DNA of 58,294 nucleotides, from contig CAIQKM010000089.1 of the NCBI GenBank assembly GCA_903872345.1, positions 1-58,294 of the forward strand, given 5' to 3'. Each line of letters begins with the position of its first letter. Within the stretch, counting starts at the first letter, position 1. The notes under the pieces were generated by a model that saw only the letters and a program-made list of their open reading frames with translations, was not told where the DNA came from and did no database searches. Below are positions 53,103 to 58,294 of this stretch, one piece after another. Origin of the DNA: an uncultured Verrucomicrobia subdivision 3 bacterium (lineage in GTDB: Bacteria > Verrucomicrobiota > Verrucomicrobiia > Limisphaerales > UBA11358). The position numbers and the translations under genes were made by a program.

Positions 53103-55052
53103 TTAGTTGATTTCGGCGCCTTCGAGGAAGCCTTGCAGGTGGCGCACGCGCGTGGGGTGACGCAGCTTGCGCAGGGCCTTGGCTTCAATCTGACGGATAC
53201 GCTCGCGCGTGACGTTGTACATCTTGCCGATTTCTTCGAGCGTGCGTTCGTAGCCGTCCGCCAGACCGAAACGCATTTCGAGAATCTTCCGTTCGCGTTC
53301 GGTAAGGGTGGTCAGGACGTCGCTGAGCTTTTCCCGGAGAAGGCTGTAGCTGGTCACGTCGGACGGGTTTTCCGCCGTCTTGTCTTCGATGAAATCGCCG
53401 ACGCTGACGTCACCGTCGTCACCGACGGGGGCGTGCAGGGAGACCGGCTGTTGCGCCATCTTGAGCAGCGCGTGGATGCGTGCGACGGGCATGTGCATTT
53501 CATCCGCCAGTTCCTCGGGCGTGGGTTCGCGGCCGAGCTCCTGGGTGAGCTGCTTCTGCGCGCGCCACAGCTTGTTCATGATTTCGATCATGTGCACCGG
53601 AATACGGATCGTGCGGGCCTGATCCGCGATGGAGCGGGTGATGGCCTGGCGGATCCACCAGATGGCGTACGTGGAGAACTTGTAGCCGCGGCGGTATTCA
53701 AACTTCTCAACACCTTTCATGAGGCCGATGTTGCCTTCCTGGATCAGATCGAGGAAGGACTGGCCGCGGTTGGTGTATTTCTTGGCCACGGAAACGACGA
53801 GGCGCAGGTTGGCCTCGGCCATGTGGGTCTTGGCCTTGAGCGCGCGGTCGGCGGAATCCTTCAGCGCCTTGAACGCCTGGTTGAAGGCTTCGTGGGGCAT
53901 GCGCACGAATTGTTCGAGCGTGGCGACCTTGTGCTGTTCCGCCTCGATGGCGGCCCGGCGTTCGGGCGTGTTGCGCTGGGCTTCCAGCGCCGCGAGCTGG
54001 CGGAGGCTGGATTGCAGTTTTTCGTGGATGTTACCGGCCACGACAATCATTTCCTCAATGACTTTCTGCTTGTAATAAAACTTGGCGAAAGAATCCTGCA
54101 ACTTGGGGTTGAGTTTCTTCAGTTCGCGTTCCAGTCCGTCCTTGCGGCTCTTCTGCTGGGACTTCTGCCATTGCAAATACTTCTCATCCACCGCCTGGTC
54201 CTGGGCGTGAACCTTCTTGATCAGCTTGCGCAGATCCTTCAGGTGGCCTTCGCGGTTGGCGATCTTCTTGTCCACGATCACCCGGTCAAAGCGTTCCTTG
54301 GGCGGTTCGGACAGCAGTTTTTCGGCGATGGCGATGTGTTCCTTGGCCGTGAAGCCGAGGCTGTACACAATGCTCTTCATCGCGGTTTCCGCGTCCTCAA
54401 TTTTTTTGCAAATTTCGACTTCCTGTTCGCGGGTGAGCAGGGGAACCTTGCCCATCTGGTTCATGTACATGCGGACCGGGTCGTCCAGAATTTCGAGGCG
54501 GGCGTCTTCATCCGCTTCATCCGGCTGGGAGGCTTCGGGCGTTTTGGTGCGTTCCGCGCGCTCGGCCTCGGCCTGATCCATGACGATTTCCACATCCAGG
54601 CCGCGCAGCTTGGTGAGGACGATGTCGAGATCTTCCGGGCTCAGATTGTCGGGCAGGATGTCGTTGATGTCGTCGTACGTGATGTAGCCGTGTTCCTGCG
54701 ACAGGTGCAGCAAGGTCTTGATGGTCTCGGTCAAATCGACCGAGGTAACCATGGAAGGAGTTGCCGGGGCGGTTCCATTCGCCGGGGCTTTGGCTTCCGC
54801 CTTTTTGGCCGGGGTCGCTTTTGTTTCCGGGTGTTTCGCCGCTTTGGCATCCGCTTTTTTGGCCGAGGCCGACTTGGTTTCCGTCTTGGCCTCCGCTTTG
54901 GTCTCAGCGGCAGGGGTTTCAGACTTCACAGCCTTGTTGGAAATGACAAACCGCCGCCGGGCGGAAGGACTGGTGGCCTTCGGGGCTTTCGGACTCGAAC
55001 TGCGTTTGGTGCGCGGCGCTGGTTTTGGCGCCGTAGCTTTGCGTTTCAACAT
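53103..55052 (-). CDS. rpoD: RNA polymerase primary sigma factor (sigma-70)
   Basis: A 649-residue sigma factor. The first ~100 residues are an unusual Lys/Ala/Pro-rich tail ([19 protein letters not shown]). Region 1.1-like sequence follows ([20 protein letters not shown]), then region 1.2 ([21 protein letters not shown]), region 2 ([20 protein letters not shown] to [18 protein letters not shown]), region 3 and region 4 ([20 protein letters not shown] with the [23 protein letters not shown]). All DNA- and core-binding residues look intact. ATG at 55052. Confidence 0.97.
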   Translation of the reverse strand: MLKRKATAPKPAPRTKRSSSPKAPKATSPSARRRFVISNKAVKSETPAAETKAEAKTETKSASAKKADAKAAKHPETKATPAKKAEAKAPANGTAPATPSMVTSVDLTETIKTLLHLSQEHGYITYDDINDILPDNLSPEDLDIVLTKLRGLDVEIVMDQAEAERAERTKTPEASQPDEADEDARLEILDDPVRMYMNQMGKVPLLTREQEVEICKKIEDAETAMKSIVYSLGFTAKEHIAIAEKLLSEPPKERFDRVIVDKKIANREGHLKDLRKLIKKVHAQDQAVDEKYLQWQKSQQKSRKDGLERELKKLNPKLQDSFAKFYYKQKVIEEMIVVAGNIHEKLQSSLRQLAALEAQRNTPERRAAIEAEQHKVATLEQFVRMPHEAFNQAFKALKDSADRALKAKTHMAEANLRLVVSVAKKYTNRGQSFLDLIQEGNIGLMKGVEKFEYRRGYKFSTYAIWWIRQAITRSIADQARTIRIPVHMIEIMNKLWRAQKQLTQELGREPTPEELADEMHMPVARIHALLKMAQQPVSLHAPVGDDGDVSVGDFIEDKTAENPSDVTSYSLLREKLSDVLTTLTERERKILEMRFGLADGYERTLEEIGKMYNVTRERIRQIEAKALRKLRHPTRVRHLQGFLEGAEIN

Positions 55053-55309
55053 AAAATATCAGACAAAAAAAGTGCGTGTCGGTTCAGAATTAATTCCATA
55101 ACCGACCGTGAATTACGGCTTCTGACGAAAATCCCGAGTTCATGGCCGTGAAGCTGGAACTGCGAACACCAGAAGACTGACGTGTGTCAATACTAGCTGC
55201 TTTGGCGGAAATTTCAAGGATAATCTTCCCTTTAGCAAGGGTTATCACCGGCCAAATCCGGTTTCCAAATCCCGAAAAAAGCCCGGTTTTTCAATGGTTT
55301 CCAGCAGGC

Positions 55310-56233
55310 TCAGGATTCCGCCCGCACGGCTTGAATATCCCGCTCCACCTGGTTCTTAAGTTCATCTACTGAGCCAAAACGACGCTCTTCCCGGAGGCGG
55401 GGGCCGATTTCCACTTCCAATTCGGCACCATAAAGGTCGCCGCTGAAATCCAGCAAGTGGGCTTCCACCCGCAACTTGGGCTGGCTGGCGGCCACGGTGG
55501 GGCGCAGGCCTATGTTCAGGGCGGCGCGATACCGTTTTCCATTGACCACGGTATTGGCGGCATAGACGCCGTTGGGAGGCAGAATAAGGCCGGTTATGTC
55601 GAGATTGGCGGTCGGAAAGCCGAGCTGACGGCCGAGTTGATCACCTGTCACCACCCGGCCGCACACGGCATAGGGCTGTCCCAGCATCTGACTGGCGGCA
55701 TCCAGGTCCCCGGTGCGGATGGTCTCGCGAATCCGGGTGCTGCTGATCACCTGGCCATCGAGGGCAACGGCGGCCATGCCGTGGACTTGAAAATGGAGTT
55801 CGCCGCCCAATTGCCTGAGCAAGGCGACATTGCCGCTCCGTTGCCGGCCGAAAACAAAATCCGCGCCCACGCAAATGCTGCGGATTTGGCCGAGGTCGCG
55901 GGCCAGTTCGCGGATGAATTCCTCGCCGGATTTCCGGCTGAATTCGCGGTCAAAGGGAATTTCCAAGAAGCCGGCCACGCCCAACGACTCGACCGCGCGC
56001 AATTTTTGGGAACGGGTAAAGATTTGGGGCGGGACGTGCTCCGGGGCGACGATTGTGTTGGGATGTTGGTCAAAGGTGACCACGATGGCGAGGGCGTCAT
56101 GCTGCCGGGCATCGGCGACGGTTTGCCGGATGATCTGTTGGTGGCCGAGGTGGATGCCGTCAAACACGCCGATCGCCAGGCAGACCTTGCGGCCGGGCTG
56201 GGCCAGTTCGCGGGCGATGGGTGTGACTTTCAT
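55310..56233 (-). CDS. ribF: Bifunctional riboflavin kinase / FAD synthetase
   Basis: A 307-residue enzyme that makes FMN and then FAD. The adenylyltransferase domain has GVFDGIHLGHQQIIRQT and SSTRIRETI; the kinase domain has GRQLGFPTANLDITG and GVYA. ATG at 56233 is chosen; a GTG six codons earlier is in frame. It lies 26 bp after truB (stop at 56260-56262), so the two are likely cotranscribed. Confidence 0.95.
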   Translation of the reverse strand: MKVTPIARELAQPGRKVCLAIGVFDGIHLGHQQIIRQTVADARQHDALAIVVTFDQHPNTIVAPEHVPPQIFTRSQKLRAVESLGVAGFLEIPFDREFSRKSGEEFIRELARDLGQIRSICVGADFVFGRQRSGNVALLRQLGGELHFQVHGMAAVALDGQVISSTRIRETIRTGDLDAASQMLGQPYAVCGRVVTGDQLGRQLGFPTANLDITGLILPPNGVYAANTVVNGKRYRAALNIGLRPTVAASQPKLRVEAHLLDFSGDLYGAELEVEIGPRLREERRFGSVDELKNQVERDIQAVRAES

Positions 56234-56259
56234 TCGTTTGGGCGGCGTCACCCGGCGGT

Positions 56260-56973
56260 TTACCCGGCGGCCAGTTTCAGGAAGGGCATCACCTTCTTTT
56301 CCAGTTGAACTGGGGAGAGTTGCAACACTTCGGCCAGCGGCAGGGCATCCGCCACATCAAACTTCCCGGAGGCGCTGCGCCGCAACGTGGTCAGGTGCGC
56401 GCCGCAACCCAGGTTCTGGCCCAGGTCATGGGCCACGCTGCGCACATAGGTGCCCTTGGTGCAGGCCAGGCGGAATTGGCCGAGCGGTTCGGTGTAATCC
56501 GTGAAGCGGAAATTGTAAATGTGGATCAGGCGCGGTTCGCGTTCCACTTCGATGCCCTGGCGGGCGAGCTTGTAGAGCGGCACGCCGCCCTTTTTGATGG
56601 CGGATACCATGGGGGGAACCTGCATCTGGTCGCCGATGAATTTGGCGGCGGCTTCGTTCAATTCCTCCAGGGTCATGGGGAGCAGGGGCAGGGAACCGGT
56701 CAACTCGCCGTCGGAGTCGTAGCTATCCGTGGATTCGCCGAATTTGACGGTGCCTTCATATACCTTGTCGTCGCCCATCAGGCGTTCGGAGAGTTTGGTG
56801 CCGCGTCCGAGCACGATGATGAGCAGGCCGGTGGCATTGGGGTCCAGTGTGCCGCAGTGCCCGACTTTTTTGATGCCGAACTTGCGCCGAATGGCGTCCA
56901 CCACGTCGTGCGAGGTGGGGCCGGACGGTTTATCTACGAGAATGGCGCCATCTAGGGCGGAGAATTCTTGCAT
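56260..56973 (-). CDS. truB: tRNA pseudouridine-55 synthase
   Basis: A 237-residue pseudouridine synthase that modifies U55 in the T loop. The catalytic Asp44 sits in GHCGTLDPNATGLL; LVDKPSGPTSHDVV, YEGTVKFGESTDSYDSDG and TKGTYVRSVAHDLG are family blocks. The C-terminal PUA-type extension is short. ATG at 56973. Upstream (right) there is only repeat DNA, so its usual partners rbfA and infB are not adjacent. Confidence 0.95.
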   Translation of the reverse strand: MQEFSALDGAILVDKPSGPTSHDVVDAIRRKFGIKKVGHCGTLDPNATGLLIIVLGRGTKLSERLMGDDKVYEGTVKFGESTDSYDSDGELTGSLPLLPMTLEELNEAAAKFIGDQMQVPPMVSAIKKGGVPLYKLARQGIEVEREPRLIHIYNFRFTDYTEPLGQFRLACTKGTYVRSVAHDLGQNLGCGAHLTTLRRSASGKFDVADALPLAEVLQLSPVQLEKKVMPFLKLAAG

Positions 56974-57265
56974 GAAAGGTCAGCCTACCAAAGGATCGCG
57001 GGATTTGCGAGCCGGTTTTTTGAGGAATTGGGGGAGGCATCGGGTCTCGGCTCCCGGATTTCGGCGATCGGGTGGTGCACGATGAGGGCGAGCCGGTTCG
57101 CCTCATCCAGTGGGTGGGTTGAACAAAAAACGGCATTTGCCTTGATAAGGCTTGATGAGCCTTGATTGCTGGGGTTTTTGCCTTGATTGAGGCTTGATTG
57201 TGACTTGATGCCGGGGTTTTAACGCAAAGGCGCGAAGGCGCAGAGGCGCAAAAGGGGGATGGCAG

Positions 57266-57391
57266 GTAGGGCGGGCAGTGTGCTGCCCGCCGTGGACTGC
57301 CAACCAGAAACCCCGGATTGATCGGGGCGCTGCTTGCCAACGTAGGCGTTTGAATTCGCCATGACGGCGCGCACGGAGTGACGCGCCCTAC
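57266..57391. repeat. Family C inverted hairpin pair (GTAG type)
   Basis: The left arm is GTAGGGCGGGCAG-TGTG-CTGCCCGCC, a 9-bp stem; the right arm, read in reverse complement, is GTAGGGCGCGTCACTCCGTG and onward. Both begin with GTAG at the outer ends, 126 bp apart. Confidence 0.75.
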
Positions 57392-57715
57392 CGCGCCGTT
57401 TAAAAATTTCATCGGTTGCCTTGATGAGGCTTGATTAGGCACGATTACAGGGGGTTTTGCCTTGATTGGGTGGGACGCCCCTTCAGGGCTGAGGGGTAAA
57501 TGGGGGGTGCAAACCCAGAGCGTTGCTCTGGGCTGGTATGGGGCCGCGCCGTTGGCGCTCGTTATGGTGGGGTTTTGGCTTTTTCATCGTTTGCCTTGAT
57601 GAGGCACGATTAGCCTTGATTGCTGGGGTTTTTGCCTTGATTGAGGGTTGATACCGGGTCTTTAACGCAAAGGCGCAGAGGCGCGAAGTCGCAAAGGGGA
57701 TGGGACGAGACAACT

Positions 57716-57909
57716 CCCAATTCCAATCGCCATGCTCCAGAGAAGTTCCGAGGGGCCTGGGCTTTTTGGGGCGGATGCCTTGATTTGCCTTGATCATGCA
57801 CGATTACAGGGGTTTTTGCCTTGATTGGGAAAACGGGCATGGGTCTCGGGTCGCGGATTTCGGGCGAGGCGGACGGAGCGCGGTTCTGTGAACCGCAGCA
57901 GGGTGGCCA
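57716..57909. repeat. Direct repeat, copy 1 (194 bp)
   Basis: Aligns without gaps to 58101-58294, offset exactly 385 bp, with about seven mismatches. It contains a CCTTGAT run and the left half of a family A REPIN. Confidence 0.92.
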
Positions 57910-57987
57910 GACCTGCGGGCGTGGTTATTGATACGCGCACACGGTCGGGCGATAGTGCATTGCTGCGGGTCACAGACCCGCGCTCCG
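57874..57987. repeat. REPIN, family A, 114 bp
   Basis: Left arm hairpin CGGTT-CTGTG-AACCG; right arm CGGGT-CACAG-ACCCG inverted. It is the mirror image of the 114-bp element at 32927-33040, including the spacer. Confidence 0.88.
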
Positions 57988-58100
57988 ATTGCGGCTGGTT
58001 GCCAAGTGGTATCATTATTTTCATCGTTTGCCTTGATGGCGGATTTTTAACGCAAAGGCGCAGAGTCGCAAAGGCGCAAAGGGGATGGAGCGGGGAGACC

Positions 58101-58294
58101 CCCAATTCCAACCGTCATGCTCCGGAGAAGTTCCGAGGGGCCTGTGCTTTTTGGGGCGGATGCCTTGATTTGCCTTGATCATGCACGATTACAGGGGTTT
58201 TTGCCTTGATTGGGAAAACGGGCATGGGTCTCGGGTCTCGGATTTCGAGCGAGGCGGACGGAACGCGGTTCTGTGAACCGCAGCAGGGTGGCCA
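58101..58294. repeat. Direct repeat, copy 2 (194 bp, cut by window end)
   Basis: The second copy of 57716-57909. It ends in a family A REP arm (58259-58294) whose partner would lie beyond the window. Confidence 0.9.

Larger units (their letters stand above)
56974..58294. repeat. 1.3 kb non-coding repeat region
   Basis: No credible gene. The region holds several GCCTTGATNAGG-type runs (57138-57216, 57413-57470, 57587-57658, 57773-57830, 58158-58215), three AACGCAAAGGCGCAGAGG-type runs (57217-57259, 57659-57700, 58044-58085), and the hairpin elements listed separately. It continues past the window edge. Confidence 0.85.

Noticed and set aside
57138..58294. Possible CRISPR array at the right end
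   Set aside because: Repeats vary in length and spacing, the units are degenerate, and no cas gene is present; dispersed repeats and a 385-bp duplication explain the pattern better.

Overview
The window looks like a chromosomal segment of a GC-rich Verrucomicrobiota bacterium, probably near the Limisphaerales/Pedosphaerales. This is inferred from the gene mix, not from a marker phylogeny: giant secreted proteins built of autotransporter-associated beta-strand repeats, a PEP-CTERM protein, a DUF2723 glycan-type membrane protein, secreted glycoside hydrolases, a lysine/alanine-rich RpoD N-terminus, and many hairpin repeats with a REP-associated transposase.

Layout. Positions 1-137 are the 3' end of a group II intron. 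From 275 to 3595 come a SpoU-type RNA methyltransferase, a small membrane protein lying inside a local duplication, an aldo/keto reductase and a DUF433/DUF5615 toxin-antitoxin-like pair. From 3647 to 10770 is a minus-strand cluster (YmdB phosphodiesterase, WecA/TagO-like polyprenyl-phosphate sugar-phosphate transferase, GT4 glycosyltransferase, DUF2723-TPR membrane protein, RlmD-like methyltransferase) that suggests surface glycan synthesis. From 11019 to 24114 are two very large secreted beta-strand-repeat proteins; the first starts with a GH16 hydrolase domain. Divergent from the second is a NarL-type two-component pair (24331-27133), followed by a secreted CBM9/transglutaminase/esterase fusion (27381-30737).

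An AT-rich patch (31231-32457) encodes an orphan PD-(D/E)XK-type nuclease-like protein. Next are tRNA-Leu(UAA), a GH28-like protein, galE, trpA, a mannose-1-phosphate guanylyltransferase, and a polysaccharide-utilisation pair: a GH2-like enzyme and a GH30 plus Ig-like plus beta-strand-repeat protein. A RAYT transposase (44440-45210) sits exactly between two REPIN elements. Then come leuS, coaX, birA, a ParE-type toxin-antitoxin pair, hisD, a PEP-CTERM protein, rpoD, ribF and truB. The last 1.3 kb is non-coding repeat DNA.

Two systems stand out. (1) A RAYT/REPIN system: a transposase flanked by paired hairpin elements of one family, further copies elsewhere in the window, and four other hairpin families, several with compensatory base changes in their stems. 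(2) A possible NarL-type regulon: a 7-2-7 palindrome close to TTACCCG-AA-CGGGTAA lies between the kinase and regulator genes, between the kinase and the 2517-residue secreted protein, and just upstream of the -35 box of the GH30 gene. That promoter also carries a perfect 22-bp palindrome over its -10 box. Together they suggest coordinated control of secreted polysaccharide-degrading or adhesive proteins.

All gene calls are read from the protein sequences by motif recognition; no database search was run. Starts were moved downstream where the longest frame began in a repeat or lacked a plausible signal peptide.
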